From NCBI RefSeq assembly GCF_016863535.1, contig NZ_BOPB01000021.1, positions 62,001 through 126,000 on the forward strand: a stretch of DNA of 64,000 nt. The letters run 5' to 3'. How positions within the stretch are numbered: position 1 is the stretch's first letter; each line of letters begins with the position of its first letter. This stretch comes from Micromonospora lutea. Its GTDB lineage: Bacteria > Actinomycetota > Actinomycetes > Mycobacteriales > Micromonosporaceae. Shown here piece after piece: positions 16,643-25,520 of the stretch. Position numbers and translations under genes: made by a program. The notes beneath the pieces are model-generated. The model saw only the letters and a program-made list of their open reading frames with translations. It did no database searches and was not told the DNA's origin.

Positions 16643-16695
16643 GTTAACAAGGGGCCCTTCCTCTACCGCAGGCGTTAATAAGGGGCCCTTCCTTT
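16643..16695 (-). repeat. Gene-end tandem-doublet repeat, copy 2 (overlapping the galT 3' end)
   Basis: Read on the minus strand: AAAGGAAGGGCCCCTTATTA plus ACG from 16695 to 16673, a CCTGCGGTAG-type spacer, then AGGAAGGGCCCCTTGTTAAC from 16662 to 16643. The orientation relative to galT is the same as copy 1 relative to folD, but here the first unit lies inside the reading frame and provides the galT stop codon. Confidence 0.85.
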
Positions 16696-17760
16696 CAGCA
16701 GGGCGGCGGCCTGCTCCGGGGCGATGTCGTTGATGAAGACCCCCATCGCCGACTCCGAGCCGGCCAGGTACTTCAGCTTGTCCGCCGCCCGTCGGATGCT
16801 GAACAGTTGCAGGTGCAGATGTCCCAGCTCGCGATCGACGCGTACCGGCGCCTGGTGCCAGGCGGCGATGTAGGGCATGGGCGTGCCGAACAACCCGTCG
16901 AAGCGGCGGAGCAGATCCAGGTAGAGCGGCCCGAACGCGTCGCGTTCCGCGTCGGTCAACGCCGGGATGTCCGGCACTACCCGGTGCGGCGCGATGTGCA
17001 CCTCGAACGGCCACCGGGCGGCTGCCGGGACGTACGCCGTCCAGTGCTGGTTGGTCGCCACCACCCGCTCGCCGCTGGCGCGCTCGGCGGCCAGCACGTC
17101 GGCGTAGAGATTGCCACCGCCGGTGCGCTCGGCGTGTCGACGGGCCGCGTCCAGCAGCGACCGGGTCCGTGGGGTGACGAACGGATACGCGTAGACCTGA
17201 CCGTGTGGGTGGTGCAGCGTCACCCCGATCTCCACGCCCCGGTTCTCGAAGCAGAACACCTGCTCGACGTCGGGCAGCCCGCCGAGCACTGTGGTCCGGT
17301 CGGCCAGCGCGTCCAGCACGGTACGCACCCGGCTCGGCGGCAGCGTGGCGAAGGAAGCATCGTGGTCGTCGGTGAAACAGACCACCTCGCAGCGCCCCTG
17401 TCCCGGTCGGACCGCGGTGAACGGGGTGATCGCCGCCGGCTCCGCCACCACCCGTTCGCTGAGCGCCGGGAACCGGTTCTCGAAGACCGCGACCGCGTAC
17501 TCCGGGGCCGGGATCTCGCTGAGTCGCTCCGCCGTCGAGGGGCAGAGCGGGCACTGGTCGGCGGGAGGAAGGAAGGTCCGGGTCTGCCGGTGTATCGCCA
17601 GCGCCACCCACTCGTCGGTGAGGGGGTCGTAGCGAAGTTGGGAGGCCGGTGGGGGAGGTGGCAGCGGGCGTCGGTCCGGCTGGTCCCGGACGGCGTCGTC
17701 GCGCTCGTCGAAGTAGATCAGTTCGCGGCCGTCGGCCAGGCTGATCGCCGTACGCTTCAT
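16675..17760 (-). CDS. galT: Galactose-1-phosphate uridylyltransferase
   Basis: A 361-aa Leloir-pathway enzyme exchanging UMP between UDP-glucose and galactose-1-phosphate. CPLC at 70-73 is the usual zinc-binding pair, ENRFPAL follows, and HHPHGQVYAYPF at 183-194 contains the HPH motif with the nucleophilic histidine. The ATG at 17760 overlaps the stop of the upstream regulator gene by four bases. The last six residues, KGRAPY, and the TAA stop are encoded by the gene-end repeat, so the native C-terminus has probably been altered without touching the catalytic core. Confidence 0.95.
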   Translation of the reverse strand: MKRTAISLADGRELIYFDERDDAVRDQPDRRPLPPPPPASQLRYDPLTDEWVALAIHRQTRTFLPPADQCPLCPSTAERLSEIPAPEYAVAVFENRFPALSERVVAEPAAITPFTAVRPGQGRCEVVCFTDDHDASFATLPPSRVRTVLDALADRTTVLGGLPDVEQVFCFENRGVEIGVTLHHPHGQVYAYPFVTPRTRSLLDAARRHAERTGGGNLYADVLAAERASGERVVATNQHWTAYVPAAARWPFEVHIAPHRVVPDIPALTDAERDAFGPLYLDLLRRFDGLFGTPMPYIAAWHQAPVRVDRELGHLHLQLFSIRRAADKLKYLAGSESAMGVFINDIAPEQAAALLKGRAPY

Positions 17761-18545
17761 CGTGGTGTCCCGCCTCGGGGTGTTGGTACGACGATCAGCT
17801 CGCCGACCCGGTCAGTGAGCAGTCGTCGAGCATCCGGCGTCAGCCGGTCATCGGTGATCAGGACGTCGGCCGTACCCAGGTCCGTGATGGCCGAGATCCC
17901 GACCGTTCCCCACTTGGTGTGGTCGGCGAGCACCACCAGCCGGTCCGCCGCCGCGACCAGCGCCCGGTTCGTCTCGGCCTCGGTCAGGTTCGGAGTGGTG
18001 AAACCGGTCCGCTCGGTTATCCCGTGCACGCCGAGGAAGAGCAGATCCAGGTGCAGGGTACGGATGGCGCCAACGGCCAACGGCCCAACCAGGGCGTCGG
18101 AGGGGGTGCGTACCCCGCCGGTCAGCACCACCGTCTGGTCGGCGTGGCCCCGCTCGTGCAGGATGTCGGCGACCCGCAGCGAGTTGGTCACCACGGTCAG
18201 GGCCGGCACGTCGACCAGATGCCGGGCCAGTTCGGCGGTGGTGGTGCCGGCGGAGAGCGCGATCGCCGACCCGGGCCGGACCAGTTGCGCGGCACGCGCC
18301 GCGATGGCCGTCTTCTCGGCCTGCTGACGCACCGACTTCACCCGGAATCCCGGCTCGTCGGTGACGCCGGCGACGGTGGCACCGCCGTGCACCTTGGCGA
18401 GCAGGCCACGTTCGTGCAGCAGATCCAGGTCGCGGCGGATGGTCATGTCGGAGACGCCGAACTCGGCCGCCAGCTCACCGACCCGCGCGGCGCCGGTCGC
18501 CCGGACGCGGTCGAGGATCGCCGCGTGGCGCTGCTGCGCGAGCAT
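17757..18545 (-). CDS. DeoR/GlpR-family transcriptional regulator
   Basis: From ATG 18545 the protein has 262 aa. An N-terminal winged helix-turn-helix (ARVGELAAEFGVSDMTIRRD) is followed by HERGLLAKVHGGATV, the DeoR signature, and a C-terminal sugar-phosphate sensor domain with ALSAGTTTAELARHL. GGAAGGG lies about six bases before this ATG; ATG 18560 is an alternative. It overlaps galT (ATGA), so it probably controls galactose or sugar use and itself. Direct repeats of TGTTYGTTY type just upstream fit autoregulation. Confidence 0.9.
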   Translation of the reverse strand: MLAQQRHAAILDRVRATGAARVGELAAEFGVSDMTIRRDLDLLHERGLLAKVHGGATVAGVTDEPGFRVKSVRQQAEKTAIAARAAQLVRPGSAIALSAGTTTAELARHLVDVPALTVVTNSLRVADILHERGHADQTVVLTGGVRTPSDALVGPLAVGAIRTLHLDLLFLGVHGITERTGFTTPNLTEAETNRALVAAADRLVVLADHTKWGTVGISAITDLGTADVLITDDRLTPDARRLLTDRVGELIVVPTPRGGTPR

Positions 18546-18566
18546 CGGACCCTTCCGCATCTCACC

Positions 18567-18596
18567 TGAACGAACACATCCGATCAGAAACAAACA
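18567..18596 (-). promoter_or_regulatory. Putative DeoR/GlpR operator, two direct repeats
   Basis: On the minus strand, TGTTTGTTTC (18596-18587) and TGTTCGTTCA (18576-18567) are direct repeats with starts 20 bp apart, immediately before the regulator gene. TGTTTGTTT-like direct repeats are a known site type for actinobacterial DeoR-family sugar regulators. Autoregulation of this regulator-galT operon is inference. Confidence 0.55.
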
Positions 18597-18610
18597 TTAG
18601 CGCCCAGGTT

Positions 18611-18635
18611 CGAGCACCGGAAGAGCGAGTGCTCG
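18611..18635. other. Small inverted repeat after the APS kinase gene region
   Basis: CGAGCAC (18611-18617) and GTGCTCG (18629-18635) form a 7-bp stem with an 11-nt loop in the 45-bp gap between the APS kinase stop (18639) and the regulator operators. It lies upstream of the kinase stop on the plus strand and downstream of it on the minus strand, where it may be a weak terminator. Confidence 0.3.
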
Positions 18636-18638
18636 ATA

Positions 18639-20168
18639 TCAGTGCGGGGGCAGGCGAGGCTCCACCCAACCGGTCTCGGTGAGATGGTGCAGGACCCGCT
18701 GCACCGCCTCGTCGACGGTGATGTCGGTGGTGTCCAGCACCAGATCCGCGTCGGTCGGCTCCTCGTACGGGTCGTCGATGCCGGTCATTCCGGTGAGCAG
18801 CCCCGCCCGGGCCCGGGCGTACAGACCCTTGCGGTCGCGTCGCTCGCAGATCTCGAGCGGCGTGGCGACGTGCACCAGCACGAATCCGGCGCCCGCCGCC
18901 GTCGCCATCTCCCGGGCGGTCGCCCGGGCCTGGGCGTACGGGGCGATCGGGCAGCAGATGCCGATCCCGTGGTGCCGGGCGATCTCGGCGGCGACCCAGC
19001 CGATCCGGCGCACGTTGGTGTCCCGGTCGGCCTTGCTGAAACCCAGCCCGGCGGTCAACTCGCGGCGCACCACGTCACCGTCGAGCAGGGTGACCGTGCG
19101 CTCGCCCTCCTCGCGCAGCGCGTCGGCGAGCCCTCGGGCGACTGTCGACTTGCCGGAACCGGAGAGCCCGGTCAGGAACACCACCAGGCCACGGTGCCGC
19201 CGGGGCGGCCGGGCCCGGCTCAGCTCCTTCGCCACTGCTGGAGGGGTGTGCCACTCGGGCAGCGGGAAGCCCCGGTCCAGCAGATCGTCGATCTCCGCCT
19301 GGCTCAGCGCCAGCCGCCGGTTGCGGGGCGGGATGTCATCGCGCCAGCGCCACTGGCCGTCCCGATTGTCGTAGGCCAACTCGCGGGGCACCAGCACCCG
19401 CAGCCCGGCGCCGGAGAGCATCTCGCCGGTGGAGAGCAGGTGCGTCACGCCGTACGCGGCGGAGACCCGGGCCAACAGCAGGGCATCACTGATCTCGTCA
19501 CGTCGCCGGGAGAACGGCACGGTGACCAGGGTCGCCGGTGGCATCCGGTCCCGCGCGGCGAACACGCTGCGTACCAGCGCCTCCGGCGGAAGCGCACCGG
19601 TGCCGTCCTCGCCCACCGGGATCATGATCAGCAGATGGGCGCTCAGGGTGCGTACCGCGTGCGCGATCTGGGCCAGTTGCGGCCGGTGCAGCGGACGGTC
19701 GGCGACCACCCCGAGCACCCGGCCGGGCGGCAGCAACGCCCGGATCTCCTCGGGCGTACGCCGCAATCGCCGGAACGGGCCGTGCCCGCCGTCGCCCAAC
19801 CGGTGCACGGTGCCACCGACCCCGGCCACTCCGTCCCGGATCGTCCAGGCGTCGGTGACCTCCAGGGCTGCCATCGGCGCACCTTCACCGTCGGTGAGGA
19901 CGAGCGTCCGCCGCTCCGGGTCGGTGAGGTCGAGTTGCTGCACCAGCGTCGCGGGCACCTGGAGGGAGACGGCGACCGGCCAGGACGCCCCGTCGACGAG
20001 CCGACCCCGGCGACTGACCGAGACCAGGTCAGCCCGGGTCATGAAGCCGGCCAGCGGCGCGTAGGCACCGATCAGCAGCAACTCCAGATCCGCGAGTTCG
20101 CCAGGACGCGGCGTGTACGTCGGCGCCTCCCGCAGCACCTCGTCGGGCAGCACCCACCCGTTGCTCAT
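18639..20168 (-). CDS. cysC: APS kinase fused to a degenerate ATP-sulfurylase-like domain
   Basis: A 509-aa two-domain protein. Residues 330-500 are adenylylsulfate kinase: P-loop GLSGSGKS at 334-341, DGDVVRRELTAGLGFSKADR, and RDRKGLYARA, giving PAPS from APS. Residues 1-320 resemble ATP sulfurylase (PUA-like part, then a nucleotidyltransferase-like part and the linker FPLPEWHTPPAVAKEL). The two catalytic motifs are lost: the RNPxHxxH site reads RPLHRPQ (158-164), and the GRDHAG-like site reads STGEMLSG (246-253). Only the kinase is expected to be active. The start is ATG 20168; the frame extends upstream to 20867 only over the glycosyltransferase gene. It may be co-transcribed with that gene 77 bp upstream. 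Confidence 0.85.
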   Translation of the reverse strand: MSNGWVLPDEVLREAPTYTPRPGELADLELLLIGAYAPLAGFMTRADLVSVSRRGRLVDGASWPVAVSLQVPATLVQQLDLTDPERRTLVLTDGEGAPMAALEVTDAWTIRDGVAGVGGTVHRLGDGGHGPFRRLRRTPEEIRALLPPGRVLGVVADRPLHRPQLAQIAHAVRTLSAHLLIMIPVGEDGTGALPPEALVRSVFAARDRMPPATLVTVPFSRRRDEISDALLLARVSAAYGVTHLLSTGEMLSGAGLRVLVPRELAYDNRDGQWRWRDDIPPRNRRLALSQAEIDDLLDRGFPLPEWHTPPAVAKELSRARPPRRHRGLVVFLTGLSGSGKSTVARGLADALREEGERTVTLLDGDVVRRELTAGLGFSKADRDTNVRRIGWVAAEIARHHGIGICCPIAPYAQARATAREMATAAGAGFVLVHVATPLEICERRDRKGLYARARAGLLTGMTGIDDPYEEPTDADLVLDTTDITVDEAVQRVLHHLTETGWVEPRLPPH

Positions 20169-20245
20169 CAGACCCCCAACTCCGGCGACCGGCACACAGT
20201 TTCGCAGCCGGTCGCCGATCGGTCGAGGCCGCCACCACGCACACC

Positions 20246-21838
20246 TTACGAAGTGCGAACCGGCTGCCCGGCGCTGCGGCCGAGTCGTTGCCGCACGGCC
20301 CGCTTCAGGCGTTGCCACGGCCCGGTCCGGGGAGCAGGCGGAGCGGGACGCGGCGGCGGACGCTTGTCGACCACCAGCGGACGGTCGCCGTCGGCGGCAC
20401 ACGACACCGCCAGCGGCAGTGTCGCGTCGACCTCGCACCCGGAACCGGTGAGCCGCACCTTGAGAAGCCATTCGCCCTGGGTACGGCCGCCGTTCAGGGT
20501 GCGGAAGTCGGTTGTCGTCCGCCCCCGCCACATCAGGCGCAGCCCGCCCCATCGATGCGGTACGCGATCCACCTCGAAACTCACCGGCAGGTAGAACTCC
20601 TCGCCGTCGACGACCCGCCGGGCGACCACGTCGAGCCGGGGTCGACGCAGCTCGTCGGTGCCCGCCCGCAACTCGTCCGAGCAGTCGAGCAACTCGGCCG
20701 GGACCTTCTCGATCGGCAGGGCCAGCAGGTCCCGACCGTCCGGGGTGTGGTCGTACGAGACGGGTCGGTCCCCGGCGCGGAGTCGGCCGGTGACCGTCAC
20801 GGTCAGCGTGTGGTCCGTCAGTTCGTACGTCTTGAGCCGGACCCTCGCCTGGATGTCGGCCTCCCACTCGGCGATGCGGAACAGGTCCTCGACGCGTCCC
20901 CGTTCGGCCAGGCCGGCGATGGTCCGTTCCAACGTCGGCAGCCCGGCGGCCACCCCCGGCGCGAAGCGCTCCCGGATGGTCCGCCCGACCTCCGCCGCCA
21001 CCTGGTCGACCCAGTCTCGGGGCGCGTCGCGCAACGGGGTGCCACGCAGCCGGCGGACCATCTCGATCCGCAACCAGCGTTGGTGCAACCGATCACGGAA
21101 CGGACCCGGCTCGGTGTGTGCGTCGACGATGTCGAGAACCTCACGCAGGCTGCGGAAGTAGGCCTCCGGCTCGATCCGTGCCGCGGTGAGGTTGTCGCCG
21201 TCGGGGCGTCGGGAGTGGTGATAGCAGGTGTGGTCGGCCAGCACACAGGTGCGGCGGGAGAGGAGGTAGGCGCGGGTGACCAGGTGATGATCCTCCAGCC
21301 GTTTGCGACCCTCCTCCGGGAACCGCAGGTCGTGCTCTGACAGGAACGCCCGGCGGAACATCTTGTGGCAGGTGAGGCTCTCCATCAGCGGTGCGTCGGC
21401 AAGCGTGGCGTCGGGCCGGTTGACCCGGAACAGTTCGCGGGGCACCGAGCGGCCATGGCCGGCCATCCTGCCGATGGCGATGTCCGCGCCGTTCTCCGCC
21501 GCGTATCCGTACAGCCGGGCCAGGGCTTCGTCGGCGAGCCAGTCGTCGTCGTCGACGAACTGGACGTACTCACCGCTGGCCCGTGCCACGCCCAGGTTGC
21601 GCGGGCGCGACGGCCAGCCGGCATGCTTGGTGTGCAGCACGTGGAAGTGCGGATGGGTGGCGGCCAGGGCGTCGAGTCGGGCCGGCGTGGCGTCGGTGGA
21701 ACCGTCGTCGACGAAGATCACTTCGAACTCACTCGCCGGTAGCGACTGACGCAGTAGCGACGCGACGAGCCGGTCCAGACAGTCGCCGGGGTTGTACGTC
21801 GGCACCACCACACTCACCTTGAGGGCATCAGCGGTCAT
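20246..21838 (-). CDS. Family 2 glycosyltransferase with C-terminal beta-rich domain
   Basis: A 530-aa protein. Residues 8-220 are a GT-A fold glycosyltransferase: SVVVPTYNPGDCLDRLVASL, the nucleotide-binding VIFVDDGSTDATP, and YVQFVDDDDW with the metal-binding DXD. A helical middle region follows. The C-terminal 200 residues are beta-rich (YELTDHTLTVTVTGRLRAG) and resemble the accessory domains of polymer-modifying GT2 enzymes such as TarS-like proteins. It probably adds sugars to a cell-wall or surface polymer. GGGAG precedes the ATG. It is divergent from the ABC operon at 22070; the 231-bp gap holds only a small CCGCCTGAGGCGG palindrome at 21864-21876. Confidence 0.85.
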   Translation of the reverse strand: MTADALKVSVVVPTYNPGDCLDRLVASLLRQSLPASEFEVIFVDDGSTDATPARLDALAATHPHFHVLHTKHAGWPSRPRNLGVARASGEYVQFVDDDDWLADEALARLYGYAAENGADIAIGRMAGHGRSVPRELFRVNRPDATLADAPLMESLTCHKMFRRAFLSEHDLRFPEEGRKRLEDHHLVTRAYLLSRRTCVLADHTCYHHSRRPDGDNLTAARIEPEAYFRSLREVLDIVDAHTEPGPFRDRLHQRWLRIEMVRRLRGTPLRDAPRDWVDQVAAEVGRTIRERFAPGVAAGLPTLERTIAGLAERGRVEDLFRIAEWEADIQARVRLKTYELTDHTLTVTVTGRLRAGDRPVSYDHTPDGRDLLALPIEKVPAELLDCSDELRAGTDELRRPRLDVVARRVVDGEEFYLPVSFEVDRVPHRWGGLRLMWRGRTTTDFRTLNGGRTQGEWLLKVRLTGSGCEVDATLPLAVSCAADGDRPLVVDKRPPPRPAPPAPRTGPWQRLKRAVRQRLGRSAGQPVRTS

Positions 21839-22069
21839 GGTTCTCCCGTCACCCGGCGTGCCGCCGCCTGAGGCGGACGATGAGGTCCATTGTGTACCAA
21901 AGAGTCCGGTCTCGGGGGACAGGATGTCCGTCGGCCGTCGACCCGTACCCGCCCGCCGGAAACCCCGGGGTGCAGCCGGTCACCCTAGGGGAGCCGGTGC
22001 GCCGGTATCAGGGGAAACGGGGGTGGTTCCGGAGCCCGCCGCGATGTCCGGCGGCTCTAGGCTGACCAC

Positions 22070-22984
22070 GTGACACTGATCGCAACCGAGTCGTTGACGA
22101 AGGTCTACGGCGGCGAGGTCACCGCACTGTCCGATCTGACGGTCGCGGTGGAACCAGGGATCGTCGGTCTGGTCGGCGCCAACGGCGCCGGCAAGTCGAC
22201 CTTGATCAAGCTGCTGCTCGGCCTGCTCACTCCCACTCGCGGCCGGATACAGGTGCTGGGGCTGGACCCGACCGTCGACACGGCGGCCGTGCGGGCCCGG
22301 GTCGGCTACATGCCGGAGCACGACTGCCTGCCGCCCGACCTGTCCGCCGCCGAACTGGTCACCCACCTGGGGCGGATCAGCGGCCTGCCGCGCACCATCG
22401 CCCGGGAACGGGCCTCCGAGGCGTTACGCCACGTGGGCCTGCACGAGGAACGCCACCGGCCGGTGGGCGGCTACTCCACCGGCATGAAACAGCGGGTCAA
22501 GCTCGCTCAGGCGCTGGTGCACGATCCCGACCTGTTGCTGCTCGACGAGCCCACCAACGGCCTCGATCCGGCCGGCCGGGACGCCATGCTGGCTCTGGTG
22601 CAGCGGATCGGCACCGAGTTCGGCATCTCCGTACTGGTCTGCTCGCACCTGCTCGGCGAGGTCGAGCGGATCTGCGACACCCTGGTCGCCATCGACGGCG
22701 GCCGGTTGCTGCGGGCCGACCACATCGCCGCGATGACCACGGCCACCGACGTGCTCGCGGTGGAGGTCAGCGAGGGCACCGAGGCGCTGGCCGCCCGGCT
22801 GGCCGCGCTCGACCTGCCGGTGGGCCGCGAGGGACGGCTGCTGCTGGTGCCGCTGGCCGACCAGGGTACGTACGACCTGATCCTCGGTGCGGTGGCCGAG
22901 TTGGACCTGCCGTTGCACCGGCTGGACCAGCGCCGGCACCGGGTGGCCGAACTCTTCGCCCGGAGGGAGAACAGCCATGTCTGA
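22070..22984 (+). CDS. ABC-2 type exporter ATP-binding protein
   Basis: A 304-aa ATPase with a GTG start. It shows Walker A GANGAGKST, signature YSTGMKQRV and Walker B LLLLDEPTNGLD, the pattern of ABC-2 drug/lipid exporter ATPases (YxlF/CcmA class). First gene of a four-gene operon ATPase-permease-ATPase-permease in which successive genes overlap. Its end overlaps the permease start by 8 bp. Substrate unknown. Confidence 0.9.
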   Translation: MTLIATESLTKVYGGEVTALSDLTVAVEPGIVGLVGANGAGKSTLIKLLLGLLTPTRGRIQVLGLDPTVDTAAVRARVGYMPEHDCLPPDLSAAELVTHLGRISGLPRTIARERASEALRHVGLHEERHRPVGGYSTGMKQRVKLAQALVHDPDLLLLDEPTNGLDPAGRDAMLALVQRIGTEFGISVLVCSHLLGEVERICDTLVAIDGGRLLRADHIAAMTTATDVLAVEVSEGTEALAARLAALDLPVGREGRLLLVPLADQGTYDLILGAVAELDLPLHRLDQRRHRVAELFARRENSHV

Positions 22985-23858
22985 GCCGACCGGCGTCATC
23001 CACGACATCGGCTACCAGCGCTACACCGGCCCCCGGCTGGGTCGTCGGGAGGTCTTCGGCGCGCTCTACCTGCACGGCGTACGGACCGCGTTCGGGCTGG
23101 GCCGCAGCGCCAAGGCCAAGATCTTCCCCTGGCTGGTGGTCGGCATCGTGCTGATGGTGGCCGCCGCGGTGACCGCGATCCGCAGCCAGATCGGCGAAGT
23201 GATCATGACGTACGCCCAGTTCGCCGACGCGATGAGCTGGCTGGTCATCTTCTTCGTCGCGGTGGCCGCGCCCGAACTGGTCTCCCGTGACCTGCGCAGC
23301 GGTGTCCTCCCGCTGTACTTCTCCCGGCCCCTGCCGCACGCCGACTACCCGCTGGCCAAGCTGCTCGCGCTGGTCACCGCGCTCTTCCTGCTGCTCGGCG
23401 CGCCGCAGCTGCTGATGTTCCTCGGCGCGGCGTTCACCGCCGACGGGATTTCCGGGGTCTGGGACGAGCTGCTCGACCTGCTGCCCGGGCTGCTCTACGC
23501 CGGGCTGTGGGCGGTGGTCTTCGCCTCGATCGGCCTGCTGGTCGCCTCGATGACCGGCAAGCGGGCCTTCGCCGCCGGCGGGATCGTCGCCGTCTTCCTG
23601 ATGACCACGCCGATCGTCGGCATCCTGTCGGTGCTGCCCTCGCAGGCGGCGAACCAACTCGCCGGCATCGCCTCGCCGCCCACCCTGGTGCAGGGGGTCG
23701 GCCTCTGGACGATGCACGACCTGCTGGTCACCGAATCCAACACCGCCGACCTCGACCTCGGGGCCTTCGGCCCGGTGTACGCGCTGGTCGCCGTCGCGCT
23801 CGTGGCCGGCTGCGTCGCCCTGCTGCTGGCCCGCTACAAGAAGGTGGCCGCACGATGA
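22977..23858 (+). CDS. ABC-2 type exporter permease
   Basis: A 293-aa integral membrane protein beginning MSEPTGVIHDIGYQRYTG, with about six hydrophobic segments (for example IFPWLVVGIVLMVAAAV and ALFLLLGAPQLLMFLGAAF). CGGAGGGAG lies before the ATG at 22977. The longer frame starting at 22887 would only re-read the ATPase gene. Its stop overlaps the next ATPase start (ATGA at 23855-23858). Likely partner of one or both ATPases. Confidence 0.88.
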   Translation: MSEPTGVIHDIGYQRYTGPRLGRREVFGALYLHGVRTAFGLGRSAKAKIFPWLVVGIVLMVAAAVTAIRSQIGEVIMTYAQFADAMSWLVIFFVAVAAPELVSRDLRSGVLPLYFSRPLPHADYPLAKLLALVTALFLLLGAPQLLMFLGAAFTADGISGVWDELLDLLPGLLYAGLWAVVFASIGLLVASMTGKRAFAAGGIVAVFLMTTPIVGILSVLPSQAANQLAGIASPPTLVQGVGLWTMHDLLVTESNTADLDLGAFGPVYALVAVALVAGCVALLLARYKKVAAR

Positions 23859-24805
23859 CCACGACGAACACCGCCGCACCGGCGGCCACCGCCACCAGCA
23901 CCCTCGACCTCGCCGGGGTCTCCCGCTGGTACGGCAACGTGGTCGCGGTCAACAACGTGAGCATGAGCCTCGGAGCCGGGGTGACCGGACTGCTCGGCCC
24001 GAACGGCGCGGGCAAGACCACCCTGCTGCACATGATGGCCGGTTTCCTCGCCCCGTCCCGGGGCGAGGTGACCCTGGATGGTCGACCCACCTGGCGCAAC
24101 CCGGAGGTCTACCGACGGCTCGGCCTGGTCAGCGAGCGGGAGGCGGTGCACAGCTTCCTCACCGCCTACGAGTTCGTGCTGGCCACCGCGAAGCTGCACC
24201 GGTTGCCGGATCCACCAGCCGCGGCGCGTCGCGCCATCGACCTGGTCGAGATGGCCGACGCCCAGGATCGCCGCATCGGCACGTACTCGAAGGGCATGCG
24301 GCAGCGCACCCGGGTGGCTGCGGCGCTGGTGCACGACCCGCAGGTGCTGCTGCTCGACGAGCCGTTCAACGGCATGGACCCGCGCCAGCGGTTGCACATG
24401 ATGGAGCTGCTGCACGCCCTCGGCGACGAGGGCCGGACGATCCTGTTCAGCTCGCACATCCTGGAGGAGGTCGAGCAGGTCTCCGGCACCGTCCAGGTGA
24501 TGGTCGCCGGTCGGCTCGCCGCCTCCGGCGACTTCCGGACCATCCGGCGGCTGATGACCAACCGACCGCACGTCTTCGCCATCCGCTCCACCGACGACCG
24601 GGCGCTGGCCGTCGCGTTGATGGCCGAAGCGTCCGTCACCGGGGTCGAGCTGGGGCGCGACGGCCTGACCGTACGGGCCGGTGACTACGGCGCCTTCACC
24701 CGGGTGCTGCCGAAGGTCGCCCTGGCCCGAGGGGTACGGGTTCGGCACCTGATACCCGAGGACGAGTCCCTGGAGAGCGTCTTCTCCTACCTGGTGGAGG
24801 CCTGA
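23855..24805 (+). CDS. ABC-2 type exporter ATP-binding protein (second)
   Basis: A 316-aa ATPase with Walker A GPNGAGKTT, signature YSKGMRQRT and Walker B LLLDEPFNGMD. The ATG at 23855 overlaps the permease stop by four bases, and the stop shares one base with the next start codon. It is distinct in sequence from the first ATPase of the operon, suggesting a four-component (two ATPases, two permeases) exporter rather than a recent duplication. Confidence 0.9.
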   Translation: MTTTNTAAPAATATSTLDLAGVSRWYGNVVAVNNVSMSLGAGVTGLLGPNGAGKTTLLHMMAGFLAPSRGEVTLDGRPTWRNPEVYRRLGLVSEREAVHSFLTAYEFVLATAKLHRLPDPPAAARRAIDLVEMADAQDRRIGTYSKGMRQRTRVAAALVHDPQVLLLDEPFNGMDPRQRLHMMELLHALGDEGRTILFSSHILEEVEQVSGTVQVMVAGRLAASGDFRTIRRLMTNRPHVFAIRSTDDRALAVALMAEASVTGVELGRDGLTVRAGDYGAFTRVLPKVALARGVRVRHLIPEDESLESVFSYLVEA

Positions 24806-25515
24806 TGTCCACTGTCTCCTGGATCACCGTGCGCGGCCTGTTCGGGCGTCGCCGGTTCCTGCTGTTGCTGCCGCTGCCCGTACTGCTGGTGACGTTGGCC
24901 GTTCTCGCCCGAGGGCTCGGGGTGGCACCCGCCGACTGGGGGCCGCCGGTGCTGGTCGGCCTCGGGCTGGCGGTGGTGCTGCCGGTGGTCGCCCTGATCG
25001 TCGGCACCGGAGTGCTCGGGGCCGAGATCGACGACGGCACGGTGGTGCACGTGCTCACCACGCCACTACCACGCTGGCAGATCGTGCTGCCGAAGCTGGC
25101 CGTCGCAGCCGGGGTCACCGCGGTCACCGTCGCGGTCCCACTGTTCGCCGCCGGCCTACTGGCCGACTCGGTACGGCTCGGCGTGGCGCTCGTCCTCGCC
25201 GCGTCCGCCGGTGCGCTGGCCTACTCGGCGCTGTTCGTGGCGGCCAGCCTGCTCACCCGGCGGCCGGTCCTGCTCGGTCTGGTCTACGTGCTGATCTGGG
25301 AGGGGCTGCTCAGCAACGTGATCAGCGGCACCCGGGTGCTGTCGATCCAGCACTACGTGATCGCCCTGGCCGACCGGCTCGCCCCGACCGACCTGCTCGG
25401 CACCACGGTCTCCGTGTCGGTGGCGGCGGTGATGACCGCGCTGATCATCATCGCCTTCACCCTCCTGGCGGTGAACCGCCTCCGCTCCTTCTCCGTCGCC
25501 GGCGAAACCAGCTGA
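24805..25515 (+). CDS. ABC-2 type exporter permease (second)
   Basis: A 236-aa membrane protein with about six transmembrane segments, starting MSTVSWITVRGLFGRRRFLL and including LGAEIDDGTVVHVLTTPLPR, the ABC-2 permease region between the second and third helices. The start codon ATG shares its first base with the preceding TGA. Last gene of the operon; a gene-end doublet repeat begins five bases after its stop. Confidence 0.88.
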   Translation: MSTVSWITVRGLFGRRRFLLLLPLPVLLVTLAVLARGLGVAPADWGPPVLVGLGLAVVLPVVALIVGTGVLGAEIDDGTVVHVLTTPLPRWQIVLPKLAVAAGVTAVTVAVPLFAAGLLADSVRLGVALVLAASAGALAYSALFVAASLLTRRPVLLGLVYVLIWEGLLSNVISGTRVLSIQHYVIALADRLAPTDLLGTTVSVSVAAVMTALIIIAFTLLAVNRLRSFSVAGETS

Positions 25516-25520
25516 GCCGT

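Noticed and set aside
16451..17611. A 386-codon minus-strand ORF in a second frame across galT
   Set aside because: Alternative frame of galT; the tail through 16530-16580 reflects a repetitive sequence, not a gene.
18642..20594. A 650-codon plus-strand ORF opposite the APS kinase gene
   Set aside because: Shadow ORF with Gln/His/Arg-rich sequence and no domain; the minus-strand gene carries P-loop and kinase motifs.
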